DNA of 64,000 nt from the NCBI GenBank assembly GCA_046704745.1, contig JBJKRL010000148.1, forward strand, positions 1 to 64,000. The letters are read 5' to 3'. Of this stretch, positions 24,542-34,180 are shown in pieces. Source of the DNA: CAWGGS01 sp046704745. GTDB lineage: Bacteria > Desulfobacterota > Desulfobulbia > Desulfobulbales > Desulfocapsaceae. Below the pieces are notes generated by a model. The model did not search any database. It had not been told where the DNA came from and saw only the letters and a list, made by a program, of their open reading frames with translations. Each line of letters opens with the position of its first letter. Positions within the stretch are counted from its first letter, which is position 1. Both the position numbers and the translations under genes were made by a program.

Positions 24542-25483
24542 TTATCGTCTTGGATTGAAGGAGAAAATTTCCGACATTCGATGATAAAAATCCTTTTGTT
24601 CCGAAGTCTGCGCCGGAGGGGTCATGATGCTTAAGGTCACATACTGGTCACCCTTTTGGCTCTTTGAGCAAAGCCCACGGCCTTTCAATCGAAGTTTTTT
24701 TCCGGTCTGGGAGTTTGCCGGGATTTTTAGATCCACAGCCCCTCCAAGCGTCGGGACTTTGACAACGGAACCAAGAGCTGCTTCCCAGGGACTTACCGGC
24801 AAGGTGAGGAGGATATCTCGATTTTGAATGGTAAATGTGGGGTGGTCAGCAAAAGCGATCTCCAAAAAGAGATCACCGTTAGGCCCTTGCATGCCGGGAG
24901 AACCTTGCCCTTCGAGTCTGATCTGTTGTCCCTGGATGATTCCTTTGGGAATCGCCACCTGTAGGGCATGCGGTTGAGAAGTGATACGGCCATCCGGGCC
25001 GAGTGTGCTTTTATTCAAGGTGATGGTGCGATGACTTCCGTTATAGCTGTCTTCAAGATTGATAACCAGCTTGGCATGTCTGTCTTCACCCCTGACCATG
25101 AATCCCCGGTTGTCGAACCTGGAGTCGCTTCGACCGAACCTGCTTGCGCCGAAAAGCGATTCGAAAAAATCGCTGAAATCACCACCGCCGGAAAACGTCG
25201 TCCCTGAGGTGCGGAAATGAGAGTCGGTATCCCAACCTGGGGGCGGTTTAAATTCCTGACCCTGTTTCCAGTTGCTGCCAAAACGGTCGTAGGCCTTTCT
25301 CTTTTCCGGATCACGGAGGACTTCATAGGCCTCGGCTATTTCCTTGAAACGCTCTTCTGCCTTCGGGTCTTTGCTGACGTCGGGATGGTATTTGCGCGCC
25401 AGGCGGCGATAGGCCCGTTTGATTTCGTCCTGAGTGGCGTCTTTTTTGCAGCCAAGAGCCTGATAATAATCTATAAACTTCAT
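24542..25483 (-). CDS. cbpA: DnaJ-type co-chaperone CbpA
   Basis: A 313-residue type II J-domain protein. The J domain (about 1-70) has the essential HPD in KYHPDVSKD. A Gly/Phe-rich linker follows and then two beta-barrel substrate-binding domains (QVAIPKGIIQGQQIRLEGQG; LPVSPWEAALGSVVKVPTLGG). The cysteine-rich zinc domain of classical DnaJ is missing, as expected for CbpA. It stimulates DnaK ATPase and is modulated by the downstream CbpM. Confidence 0.93.
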   Translation of the reverse strand: MKFIDYYQALGCKKDATQDEIKRAYRRLARKYHPDVSKDPKAEERFKEIAEAYEVLRDPEKRKAYDRFGSNWKQGQEFKPPPGWDTDSHFRTSGTTFSGGGDFSDFFESLFGASRFGRSDSRFDNRGFMVRGEDRHAKLVINLEDSYNGSHRTITLNKSTLGPDGRITSQPHALQVAIPKGIIQGQQIRLEGQGSPGMQGPNGDLFLEIAFADHPTFTIQNRDILLTLPVSPWEAALGSVVKVPTLGGAVDLKIPANSQTGKKLRLKGRGLCSKSQKGDQYVTLSIMTPPAQTSEQKDFYHRMSEIFSFNPRR

Positions 25484-25625
25484 TAGAGACCCCGGAGATA
25501 GTAAGAGTAAGAATCATGTCAGCCGCGGCGCCGTCTCCTCTCTCTGTATACCGGTTTTGGAAACATGGATGTGGCTATCTTAACAATAAGGAAAAGGACT
25601 TACGGCACAAGGAGCGGATCCTGTC

Positions 25626-25653
25626 TTGACATACCTATTTTACCGTATACTAT
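25626..25653 (+). promoter_or_regulatory. Probable promoter upstream of aroC
   Basis: TTGACA at 25626-25631 and TACTAT at 25648-25653 with a 16-base spacer, within an AT-rich run. An AGGAGGAAGGG follows at about 25675 but no convincing ORF uses it. The leader to aroC would be about 145 bases. Confidence 0.5.
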
Positions 25654-25803
25654 AAATATTTAAAGGGAAAAAGAGGAGGAAGGGTTCTCTCAAAATTACC
25701 TTCACATTTTGCGCGCAGACTCTGAGAAAATCATCCTATATAAGACGGAACCGTCGGCAGTCCACTGCTATGGAGCCGAGAAATTCAAAGAACAGGATAG
25801 AAG

Positions 25804-26889
25804 ATGGCAGGGAATATTTTCGGCAAGGCCTTCAAAGTTACGACTTGGGGGGAATCGCATGGGAGTGCGATCGGAGCAGTTATCGATGGATGTCCTCCGG
25901 GAATTGTGCTTGATCCGGAAGATATCGAGCACGAGATGGCCCGTCGGCGTCCCGGGCAGGGAGGTGCTGCAAGCCCCCGCAAGGAACCCGACAAGGTAGA
26001 GATACTCTCCGGTGTTTTCACACCTCCGGATGAGATGGTTCCCCGGACCACCGGGACCCCGATTTCCATGGTCATTTTCAACAAGGACGCTCATTCAAAA
26101 TCCTACGACAACCTTCGTGATATCTTCAGGCCCGGCCACGGTGACATGACCTATCTTGCCAAATACGGAATACGGGACCACCGTGGGGGCGGCCGGGCCT
26201 CGGCCAGAGAAACCGCCGCTCGTGTTGCGGCAGGGGCTGTTGCTAAACAACTGCTGAAAAAATACGGCATTAAGGTGTGTGCCTATACTAAGGCTTTAGG
26301 TGGGGTTCGGATTGTAACCTGTGACATTGGCACAATAAACGACAATGCCTACTTTTGTCCTGATCCTCTTGCAGCTCAACGAATGGACGAGCGTGTGCGG
26401 GAGGTCCGGGCCCAAGGGGATACCTTGGGCGGGGTTGTCGAAATCCTGGCCACGTGCCCGGCGGGACTGGGCGACCCGGTATTCGACAAACTCGATGCAG
26501 CCCTGGCCCAGGCGTTGATGTCCATCGGCGCGGTAAAAGGGGTTGAGATCGGTGCCGGATTTTCTGCGGCCGATATGCTCGGTTCGGAACACAACGATCC
26601 CATCGGCGCCTCGGGATTTTTAAGCAACAACGCCGGAGGAATCCTGGCAGGTATCTCCAATGGAGAGGAGATACGTATACGGGTGGCGGTGAAACCCATA
26701 CCTTCCATTGCCAAAGAGCAGAAAACGGTAAACCTGGCCAATGAAGAGGTCACCATCAAGGTCGGAGGGCGGCATGATATCTCGGCGATACCCAGGATTA
26801 TTCCCGTTTGTGAGGCCATGGTGCGTCTGACCCTGGCCGATTTTCTACTCCGACAAAGAGCGATCAAGGAGGAGCGGATCGGTTTATGA
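25804..26889 (+). CDS. aroC: Chorismate synthase
   Basis: A 361-residue FMN-dependent enzyme that makes chorismate from EPSP, last step of the shikimate pathway. Its signatures are FKVTTWGESHGSAIGAVIDG, RRPGQGGAASPRKEPDKVEILSG as separate conserved blocks, GHGDMTYLAKYGIRDHRGGGR, and a C-terminal SDI-like RHDISAIPRIIPVCEAM. It is full length. Its stop overlaps the start of the next gene by ATGA, giving a two-gene operon with an unrelated glycosyltransferase. Confidence 0.96.
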   Translation: MAGNIFGKAFKVTTWGESHGSAIGAVIDGCPPGIVLDPEDIEHEMARRRPGQGGAASPRKEPDKVEILSGVFTPPDEMVPRTTGTPISMVIFNKDAHSKSYDNLRDIFRPGHGDMTYLAKYGIRDHRGGGRASARETAARVAAGAVAKQLLKKYGIKVCAYTKALGGVRIVTCDIGTINDNAYFCPDPLAAQRMDERVREVRAQGDTLGGVVEILATCPAGLGDPVFDKLDAALAQALMSIGAVKGVEIGAGFSAADMLGSEHNDPIGASGFLSNNAGGILAGISNGEEIRIRVAVKPIPSIAKEQKTVNLANEEVTIKVGGRHDISAIPRIIPVCEAMVRLTLADFLLRQRAIKEERIGL

Positions 26890-28499
26890 GCACATCTGAA
26901 ACGATCAAAAATATCTGGATGCTGACCAGGGAATATGAAGGCCTGGCCGGAGCCGGAGGCGTCAAAGACATGGTGAAACAGCTGGCGGCTTCCCTGGCCT
27001 GCTGGAACGGACGGTCGGTAAACGTCGTTTTACCGCTTTACGGGTTCATCCAGGCTGAGGAACTGGGATTTCAGCCGCTGGCCGATCCCCTGAGGCCCCA
27101 GCAGGCGCTTGAATATGCCGTCAACATGAATTATGCCCAAGTTGACCGACAGGAGACGATCCGGGTCCGGCAAAAGAAGATGGGCCGGGTGAGAGTCTAT
27201 CTTTTGGAGAGTGAGCGCTTTCGGGAAAAGGCGGATGTTTATACGTATACTTCTGCGGAGGAAGCATCCCAACCCTGGAAAAAGCACGGTGAAGGGCATA
27301 TCGATTATTTTGCCATGAATATCCTTTTGCAAAAAGGAGCACTCTCCTTGATGCAGCTGTTGGGTGAACATCCCGATATTATCCACTGTCATGACGGCCA
27401 TACGGCGGTTTTACCGTTGATGATCCGGGAGATCGACGGGTTTCGCCATTATTTTCGCAGGACGGCAACCATGGTCACGGTTCATAACGCCGGAATCGGC
27501 TATCATCAGGAGGTGGCGGACCTGCCCTTTGCCAGGGCTGTGACCGGCCTTTCTTTGAAAAATATCCTCGACAATCGTCTGGGCGATAATTTTGATCCGT
27601 TCATTGCCGCCGGCCGTTATGCTATTCTCAACACGGTGAGCGAAAACTATGCCCGTGAATTACAGGAGACGAGGGAGGACCGGCTGACAGGTTGGCTCGG
27701 ACACCGGTTGTCGGAAATAGGAGTAGTGCTGGAAGGCGTGACCAATGGGATCAATCCGGAAGAATATGATCCCAGACGACCGGAGAAAAGCGGAATTGCC
27801 GCCGCCTTCGATCCGTCTTCCGATGAGGATCCGGCGGGTAAAAAAATTTGCAAGGAGGCGTTGTTGCAAAAGCTCTCGGGAAATGAGATACTTTCTGGAG
27901 TATGGCAGTTCGGCACCCTGGAACCTGATCCGGAAAAACCGTTGTTTACCTTTATCGGGCGGTTAAATGATCAGAAAGGAGTCGATGTTCTCATCAGTTC
28001 CCTTGGTTTCGCTCTTCACCAGAATAAGGATTTCCGGATTCTGTTGCTGGGAACCGGTGGAACCCGGGAGGAGAATCAGATCATCAGCCTGACGGAGCAG
28101 CGGGGGAGTAAAGGACGGGTCTGTTTCCTGCGCGGGTTTAACCCCACCGTGGCCAATCAGGTGTATGCAGCCGGTGATTTCTTTCTTATTCCATCCAGGT
28201 ATGAACCTTGCGGCTTGACCGATTATATGGCCCAGCTTTTCGGCAATATCCCCATCGTCCATTATGTCGGGGGCTTGGTCAAAGTTGTGGACGGCAAGAC
28301 CGGTTTTACCTATGAGAAAGATTCCGGAGATGACTTGGCCCAGGCGATAACCAGGGCCTTTGCCTGTTACCAGACACCGGGGAGCATACGGAGAATGCAG
28401 AAGAATGCCGTGGAGAAGATCCGCGAGTTTCATACCTGGGATAAAGTGATGAAGAAGTATTTGCAACTCTACAGGAAAGCAAAACAGCAGCTGATGTGA
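26886..28499 (+). CDS. Glycogen/starch synthase-like glycosyltransferase (GT5), divergent
   Basis: A 537-residue GT5-type glycosyltransferase. The C-terminal Rossmann domain has GRLNDQKGVDVL, PSRYEPCGLTDYMAQLFG and VGGLVKVVDG, all typical of ADP-glucose-dependent glycogen synthase. The N-terminal domain has HCHDGHTAVLPL and TVHNAG. The usual KTGGL motif, whose lysine binds the nucleotide-sugar phosphate, reads GAGGV (residues 22-26), so the lysine is absent. It is longer than classical GlgA (about 480). It overlaps aroC by 4 bases and is followed by gap and the PPDK-like gene, a central-carbon setting. Substrate specificity should be treated as open. Confidence 0.82.
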   Translation: MSTSETIKNIWMLTREYEGLAGAGGVKDMVKQLAASLACWNGRSVNVVLPLYGFIQAEELGFQPLADPLRPQQALEYAVNMNYAQVDRQETIRVRQKKMGRVRVYLLESERFREKADVYTYTSAEEASQPWKKHGEGHIDYFAMNILLQKGALSLMQLLGEHPDIIHCHDGHTAVLPLMIREIDGFRHYFRRTATMVTVHNAGIGYHQEVADLPFARAVTGLSLKNILDNRLGDNFDPFIAAGRYAILNTVSENYARELQETREDRLTGWLGHRLSEIGVVLEGVTNGINPEEYDPRRPEKSGIAAAFDPSSDEDPAGKKICKEALLQKLSGNEILSGVWQFGTLEPDPEKPLFTFIGRLNDQKGVDVLISSLGFALHQNKDFRILLLGTGGTREENQIISLTEQRGSKGRVCFLRGFNPTVANQVYAAGDFFLIPSRYEPCGLTDYMAQLFGNIPIVHYVGGLVKVVDGKTGFTYEKDSGDDLAQAITRAFACYQTPGSIRRMQKNAVEKIREFHTWDKVMKKYLQLYRKAKQQLM

Positions 28500-28548
28500 A
28501 GATTTCTCCTTTATTCTACTGATGCGAAACACATAATGGAGGCAGGGT

Positions 28549-29553
28549 ATGACAATACGAATTGGAATAAATGGGTTCGGACGAATCGGCAGAAATATTT
28601 TTCGTGCCGCAGGCCTTGATCCGGTCTTTAAGGATGTCGAGATCGTGGCTATTAATGATCTGACCGACAACGCAACCCTTGCGCACCTTCTCAAATATGA
28701 TTCGGTGATGGGCAAATACCCCGGCGAGGTGAACAGTGACGACCAAGGCGTCATCATCGATGGGCGCCGTATAACCGTAACCAGCCATAGGAATCCTGCC
28801 GATATTCCGTGGGGGAGCATGGGGGTAGACTATGTTGCTGAATGCACGGGAATATTTCGAGACAGTCAATCGGCTCAAGGCCATATTGACGCCGGTGCCC
28901 AAAAGGTGATAATCTCTGCTCCGGCCAAGGGTGATGTCAAGACCTTTGTGATGGGCGTCAATGAGGATGAGTACTCCGGAACCCGGCATCATGTGGTTTC
29001 CAATGCCTCATGTACCACCAATTGCCTGGCGCCCTTTGCCAAAGTGATCCTGGATAATTTCGGCATCACCCGCGGATTGATGACCACAATTCACGCCTAT
29101 ACGGGGGATCAGCGCCTTTTGGATTTTCCCCACTCCGATTTGCGCAGGGCGCGGGCAGCAGCTCTGTCGATGATTCCGACCAAGACTGGTGCTGCTGCGG
29201 CCGTATCGCTTGTAATTCCGCAGCTGAAAGGGAAATTCGACGGGCTTGCGGTACGGGTGCCGACCCCTGATGTTTCTTTGGTGGATGCAGTCATGGAGGT
29301 GGAGAAGGAAACAAGTGTTGAGGAGGTCAATCAGGCCCTGAAGGAGGCGACCAACCGTTATCTCGGCTATACCGATCTGCCCTTGGTGTCCATAGATTTC
29401 CAGGGTGATAACCACTCGTCGATCATCGATGCCCAGTCGACCAAGGTGATCGGCAAGACGGTAAAGGTTATGAGCTGGTACGATAATGAATGGGGGTATT
29501 CCAATCGAATGCTCGATCTGATCTGCCATATGGATATGAACAGACCGCTTTGA
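28549..29553 (+). CDS. gap: Glyceraldehyde-3-phosphate dehydrogenase, type I
   Basis: A 334-residue glycolytic dehydrogenase. The Rossmann start INGFGRIGRN, the catalytic cysteine in SNASCTTNCLAPFAKV, and WYDNEWGYSNR near the C-terminus are intact. It is full length. A 49-base gap separates it from the GT5 gene, with a good ribosome binding site (AATGGAGG). It ends at a strong hairpin terminator. Confidence 0.97.
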   Translation: MTIRIGINGFGRIGRNIFRAAGLDPVFKDVEIVAINDLTDNATLAHLLKYDSVMGKYPGEVNSDDQGVIIDGRRITVTSHRNPADIPWGSMGVDYVAECTGIFRDSQSAQGHIDAGAQKVIISAPAKGDVKTFVMGVNEDEYSGTRHHVVSNASCTTNCLAPFAKVILDNFGITRGLMTTIHAYTGDQRLLDFPHSDLRRARAAALSMIPTKTGAAAAVSLVIPQLKGKFDGLAVRVPTPDVSLVDAVMEVEKETSVEEVNQALKEATNRYLGYTDLPLVSIDFQGDNHSSIIDAQSTKVIGKTVKVMSWYDNEWGYSNRMLDLICHMDMNRPL

Positions 29554-29561
29554 TGATCCAA

Positions 29562-29592
29562 AAGAGCCCCGGTGCTTCTCTCCGGGGCTCTT
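29562..29592 (+). terminator. Rho-independent-type terminator after gap
   Basis: An 11-bp perfect stem AAGAGCCCCGG (29562-29572) and CCGGGGCTCTT (29582-29592) with a 9-base loop, then a pyrimidine-rich tail. It separates gap from the PPDK-like gene. Confidence 0.75.
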
Positions 29593-29652
29593 CCCTTGTT
29601 CTCCCTCTTTGGATAATCCCCCTTGTTTTCCTATTTGAAATAGATAATAAAA

Positions 29653-32600
29653 ATGGACATATCAACGTCTTCCACGACCATAGAATCGGATGCCCTGAAG
29701 GCAAATCTCCTGGAAACCGCTGAGAAGGTGGTCATCGATCCGGAGCTTATACTGCTTCTGGATATGATGAAAAAGTATAAGGGGCTGCATTCAAGTCTGG
29801 AAGGCCTTCTCTATGAAATCTGTCATCCTTTCCGCAACTGGAACCTGATTCTGCCGCTGTATAGAAGTTTTGTTTTAAAAAACAGCGGGTATTTCATTCG
29901 TCATCAGGACGGTCCCAAGGCCATAGAATTATTTGCCGGCCTCTTTTTTTGTGCCATAGAAGATTCGGAAAAAAATTCCACGTTGCTGTCTTTGATCATC
30001 GAGGCGATGATCGCCTGGATTGAGAAGGTGATAAGTCTTCTGGATGCCGAGGATCTTAAACGATTCGATAAGACACTGGGGTATATCTTCAACAGGATAG
30101 CGTCCTTTGATCAGGACGATAATCCGGCACTGATCCATATCGTCCAGGGGCAGCATCCCATGAAAAACCTGGCAAGCCGTTTGCTTGCCGTAAGCTCCGG
30201 GAACGGGGTGGACTTTGACTTTCGTCCGCTGGCGCACCTCATGCGCATAGTTTTTCTAAAATGTTACGATTACTGGCTGTTGGAAGATGATCCTATGCCA
30301 TGGTTCCTTGAGAGATGCAGAATCGCAGAAGACGATTTTCATTCCAAGCAGCTTTTTTCCTCCATCTCCCATGAAACCATCCAAAGGCATAAACGGATTT
30401 TGGCGAGAATCGATATCGAATCGAAGCCGGCCAAAGCGCTTGATGATATCCTGACTCTGCCGGCTCATGTGGATATCGTCAGGTACTACAGGGAAATTCC
30501 GGAAAGGCTGGCCAAGGTTGAGGCCAAGCCGGAAAAAGAGGAAACGTCTCTTATCGGCCGGGATCGTTTTGGCGAAAACAAGAAGTTGCTCTTCCTCTTC
30601 AAGATCATGGATACCAAAGGGCTTTACCTGATCCACGAAGAGACCTTGAGAGAGATAAACCGCGGCCTGGTACAGCTGGTCAGACAACAGAGCTTTGAAG
30701 AGATTGAAGAGTTTTTATTGACGACCTTTCAACTCTTAAAGGCCAATGTACACAAATACCCACATACTTCCCTTCAGTGCATTCAGGTCCTAGGCGGGGA
30801 GGTCTTCAATCGCGGCAACAGCCGCATGGTTGAGACCTTTCTCTGGGAGGTGGTCCGTTTCGGCTTCCAATATGCCAAGGTTGCCGGAGTGGATGAGGAC
30901 TGGCAGCCGCTCACCAATCCGGCTCATCTCAACAATATCCGGGTCTGGCTGACCTTGATCGAGCAGGAGCCGAAATGGTGTTCTACCCTGTTTTCCGCTC
31001 TTATCATCAACCTGAAACTGACCGGTACCTGCGTCAAGGATACGGATCTTTTTCAGCGCGATATCTCAGAGCTACTCAATCATCCCATCAAACCGATCTA
31101 TAATCTTGCCAAACAGTTCACGAAACTAATGCCGGTTTTCTTTAACGAGATCGGGGCCGAAGGGGAGCTGCGTGATGTTTCGACCGAACTCGACGAGATT
31201 TATAAGCGCAAGGATGTCCTGATCCATTTTTTAAGAAAGCAAAGTCATGTCGAAAGTTCGAACCTGATTGTTGATTTCATCAAGGCTATCTTTCTTTTCT
31301 GGAAAACAAGGAAAAAGACCCTGCTGCAGGCGTATATCCCGGAAGAAGTCTACAATCAGGTGGCCGCTGAGGGCCCCTTTATCGACGACCAGTTTCGTCT
31401 TGGTCAGCGCATATCAGAACAGCTCGAATTTCGCAGCATGCAGGATATCCTCGACTGGAAACCCGAAGCCCTGAAAGAATTTCTGGCCAAACAGACCGAT
31501 TTGGCACCGCTCGAACTTCGCCGTTTCGAGCTTCTGGTGCAGATGTACAAACTTTTGCATAAGAAATACAATCTGGGCTTTCAGGAGCTGCGCTCCGAAC
31601 TCATGCAGGCATCCCAGGAAGGATTTCCGGAAATGGAAAAAGTTCTTGCCGATCTGGAGACATGCGAGACGGTGGGATGTTTGGAGACCCTGTTGAAGGC
31701 CTTGGAAGGGCTCAAAGATATCATTTTGTCACCGGAGCGGTTCCAGGCCCGTGAGGATATCTATTACAAACGGCATATAGCTGTAGACATCCCCTCGGTA
31801 TACGGACGGTACATGGAGCGTAAATTCGACAGCCTGAGCCTGACTTTCCGCCTGGAAAATCTGGCCAATATCTATCTTGAGCGGCTGCCTGAGACGGTCA
31901 ATCTCAGCTTTATCACCCAGGCCACCTTTTTCAGGATTGTCAAATGCCTCAAGCTTTTTCTCCAGGCCCTGCGGATCGATGGTATTACATCAAGGCGGCT
32001 CGATATTTATATGTCGCTTCTGATGAACTCTCTTAAAGTGCGGCGTTTCTCCTATACCCAATATCTCGACATCTTCCGTGGCCTGTCGGAGGGAGTCAAG
32101 GATATCATCTATGCCTTCTACACCAACATCCACCAGAACAACCTGTCGATCATTATCCCCCAGATCAATCCGAGCGACCTGGTGACCAAATATCGCTCCC
32201 TCTGGGATGCAGACGATCTGACAAACACGATTCATCGGGTGTCGGAATTCTTCTTCCGAGATCTCATTTCATCAACCTTCGGTCTGCAGCATCTTGATAA
32301 TTTTATCGTCAGAATTATTCAAACTCTGGAGAATCAAAAGGACGTCCTCGATAAACAGGGCCTGGACCTGTTGATGACCTATAATCCCGAAAAGGCCGTT
32401 TCCTCCCTGCATCGTATTAATCCCTTTACCAATGATCTCATTCATCTCGGGAATAAAGGGTATAATTTAATGACTTTGGCAAGCGATGGGAAACCGGTGC
32501 CCCCCGCGTTTGTTATTACCACTGAGATTTTTCGCTGCCGGGATGTGGTTTTCGATTTTTCAAAGGCGCGTGAGGAGTTTATGCAGCGGATTCGTGCTTC

Positions 32601-33930
32601 GCTCTCTGAAATAGAAGAGATAATCGGAAAGGTCTACGGGTCCCCGGAGAGACCGCTTTTACTTTCGGTTCGCAGCGGCGGCGCCATTTCCATGCCTGGG
32701 ATGATGGCCACTATTCACAATGTCGGCATGAACGAGGAATTGATAGAGGAGTATGTCCGTGATCATAAAAGCGATGCCTATCTCTCCTGGGATAATTATC
32801 GGCGGTTCCTCCAGTCGTGGGCCATGATTTCCGGAATGCATCGCGAGGACTTTCAGGAGTTGATGAATGAAGCCAAGGCCAAATACGATGTGAACCTGAA
32901 AAGGGAGTTTTCACCCAAGCAGATGAAAGAGCTGGCATTGTCTTACCAGAAACTGATCAGGAAGTGCGGCTACGGTATCCCCGATGATCCCTGGCTGCAA
33001 CTGATCAATGCCATCCAGAAGGTTCTGGATTCCTGGGACACCTTCAAGGCTTCTGATTATCGCAAAATCATGGATGTCTCCGATGCCTGGGGCACGGCAG
33101 TGATTGTCCAGGCCATGGTTTTCGGCAATTGTTCAGATACGGCTGGTGCAGGTGTGCTGTTTACCGCCCACCCCTACCGCAAAGTCTCGCGGGTGGCCCT
33201 TTGGGGAGATTACGCTTATGGAGATCAGGGCGAAGATATCGTTTCCGGCCTGGTGACCAGTTATGCCGTCTCCGTTGAACAAGCGGAGCTGGATGGCCGA
33301 GCCGTTGATGAGACCCTGGAGAGGAGATTCCCTGCCATTTATCAGCGGCTGCTTGCCATTTCCCGGGATCTGGTATACGAGAAAAACTGGAATCCTCAAG
33401 AGATGGAGTTTACCTTCGAGGGTCCGAATCCGGATCAACTTTATCTGCTGCAAACCCGTGATATGATCACCATCAAAAAGAAGGAGCATTTGAACGTCTT
33501 TGTCGAAAACTCGAAGCTTGTAGAGAGTATCCTGGGCAAGGGCGTCGGGGTTTCCGGTTCGGCAATGTCGGGTAGGGCGGTGTTCTCTGAGAGCAATATA
33601 AAGGAATTGCGTAAATCCGATCCTGCCGCCCATCTTATTCTCTTCCGCCAGGATACAGTTCCGGAGGACATCAAGGTGATCGATATGGCAGACGGATTAA
33701 TCACTTCCCGCGGTGGTCAGACATCGCATGCCTCTGTAGTTGCCGTTCGCCTGGAAAAAACATGCGTTGTCGGGTGCAAGCGTTTAAAGGTCTACGAGAC
33801 GGGGCAATATTGCGAGATTGGTGACAAAAAGATCCGTTTTGGTGATCGGGTATCCATTGATGGCCGTAACGGCCTGTTACTTCTTGGAGATCACCAGATT
33901 CTGGAAGAAATGCACATTTTGCCTATTTAA
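29653..33930 (+). CDS. PPDK/PEP-synthase-like phosphotransferase lacking the PEP-binding barrel
   Basis: A 1425-residue cytoplasmic protein. Residues 1 to about 920 form a long, mainly helical region I cannot assign. From about 925 an ATP-grasp nucleotide-binding domain of the pyruvate phosphate dikinase family is clear: LGNKGYNLMTLA, SVRSGGAISMPGMMATIHNVG near 1005, QAMVFGN and MEFTFEG. The swivelling phosphohistidine domain follows with ITSRGGQTSHASVVAV; His1359 is the expected phosphorylated residue. The chain ends at 1425, so the C-terminal PEP/pyruvate TIM barrel of PPDK is missing. It could phosphorylate another acceptor or act with a separate partner. It lies after the GT5 and gap genes. 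Confidence 0.82.
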   Translation: MDISTSSTTIESDALKANLLETAEKVVIDPELILLLDMMKKYKGLHSSLEGLLYEICHPFRNWNLILPLYRSFVLKNSGYFIRHQDGPKAIELFAGLFFCAIEDSEKNSTLLSLIIEAMIAWIEKVISLLDAEDLKRFDKTLGYIFNRIASFDQDDNPALIHIVQGQHPMKNLASRLLAVSSGNGVDFDFRPLAHLMRIVFLKCYDYWLLEDDPMPWFLERCRIAEDDFHSKQLFSSISHETIQRHKRILARIDIESKPAKALDDILTLPAHVDIVRYYREIPERLAKVEAKPEKEETSLIGRDRFGENKKLLFLFKIMDTKGLYLIHEETLREINRGLVQLVRQQSFEEIEEFLLTTFQLLKANVHKYPHTSLQCIQVLGGEVFNRGNSRMVETFLWEVVRFGFQYAKVAGVDEDWQPLTNPAHLNNIRVWLTLIEQEPKWCSTLFSALIINLKLTGTCVKDTDLFQRDISELLNHPIKPIYNLAKQFTKLMPVFFNEIGAEGELRDVSTELDEIYKRKDVLIHFLRKQSHVESSNLIVDFIKAIFLFWKTRKKTLLQAYIPEEVYNQVAAEGPFIDDQFRLGQRISEQLEFRSMQDILDWKPEALKEFLAKQTDLAPLELRRFELLVQMYKLLHKKYNLGFQELRSELMQASQEGFPEMEKVLADLETCETVGCLETLLKALEGLKDIILSPERFQAREDIYYKRHIAVDIPSVYGRYMERKFDSLSLTFRLENLANIYLERLPETVNLSFITQATFFRIVKCLKLFLQALRIDGITSRRLDIYMSLLMNSLKVRRFSYTQYLDIFRGLSEGVKDIIYAFYTNIHQNNLSIIIPQINPSDLVTKYRSLWDADDLTNTIHRVSEFFFRDLISSTFGLQHLDNFIVRIIQTLENQKDVLDKQGLDLLMTYNPEKAVSSLHRINPFTNDLIHLGNKGYNLMTLASDGKPVPPAFVITTEIFRCRDVVFDFSKAREEFMQRIRASLSEIEEIIGKVYGSPERPLLLSVRSGGAISMPGMMATIHNVGMNEELIEEYVRDHKSDAYLSWDNYRRFLQSWAMISGMHREDFQELMNEAKAKYDVNLKREFSPKQMKELALSYQKLIRKCGYGIPDDPWLQLINAIQKVLDSWDTFKASDYRKIMDVSDAWGTAVIVQAMVFGNCSDTAGAGVLFTAHPYRKVSRVALWGDYAYGDQGEDIVSGLVTSYAVSVEQAELDGRAVDETLERRFPAIYQRLLAISRDLVYEKNWNPQEMEFTFEGPNPDQLYLLQTRDMITIKKKEHLNVFVENSKLVESILGKGVGVSGSAMSGRAVFSESNIKELRKSDPAAHLILFRQDTVPEDIKVIDMADGLITSRGGQTSHASVVAVRLEKTCVVGCKRLKVYETGQYCEIGDKKIRFGDRVSIDGRNGLLLLGDHQILEEMHILPI

Positions 33931-33953
33931 CAATAAAATATAAGGTGAATGAC

Positions 33954-34175
33954 ATGGCGAAAAAAACCTTTTTTAAAGGTCCAAAGCTCCTATCACTTGC
34001 GCGGCAAAAGGCGGGACAGCTCGGTGTTGAGAGTGCCGGCCTGAATCTTGAGAACCTTATCCACCGGATTCAGGAAAGGGAAGGGAACGCTGCCTGTTTC
34101 AGAAAGAAAAAAACCTGCCCTGAAATTCTCTGCTGCTGGCAGGCGTCCTGTGGTGCCAAGATGATTGTATCCTGA
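33954..34175 (+). CDS. Small SAP-like, cysteine-rich protein
   Basis: A 73-residue protein. The N-terminal half (LARQKAGQLGVESAGLNLENLIHRIQEREG) resembles a SAP/Rho-N helix-extended-helix nucleic-acid-binding motif. The C-terminal half has five cysteines (CF, then CPEILCCWQASC), a pattern seen in several deltaproteobacterial small proteins and likely binding metal. The ATG at 33954 is favoured because AAGGTG precedes it; an in-frame GTG lies at 33945. It follows the PPDK-like gene by 23 bases. A repeat element begins 5 bases after its stop. Confidence 0.7.
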   Translation: MAKKTFFKGPKLLSLARQKAGQLGVESAGLNLENLIHRIQEREGNAACFRKKKTCPEILCCWQASCGAKMIVS

Positions 34176-34180
34176 CTTTT

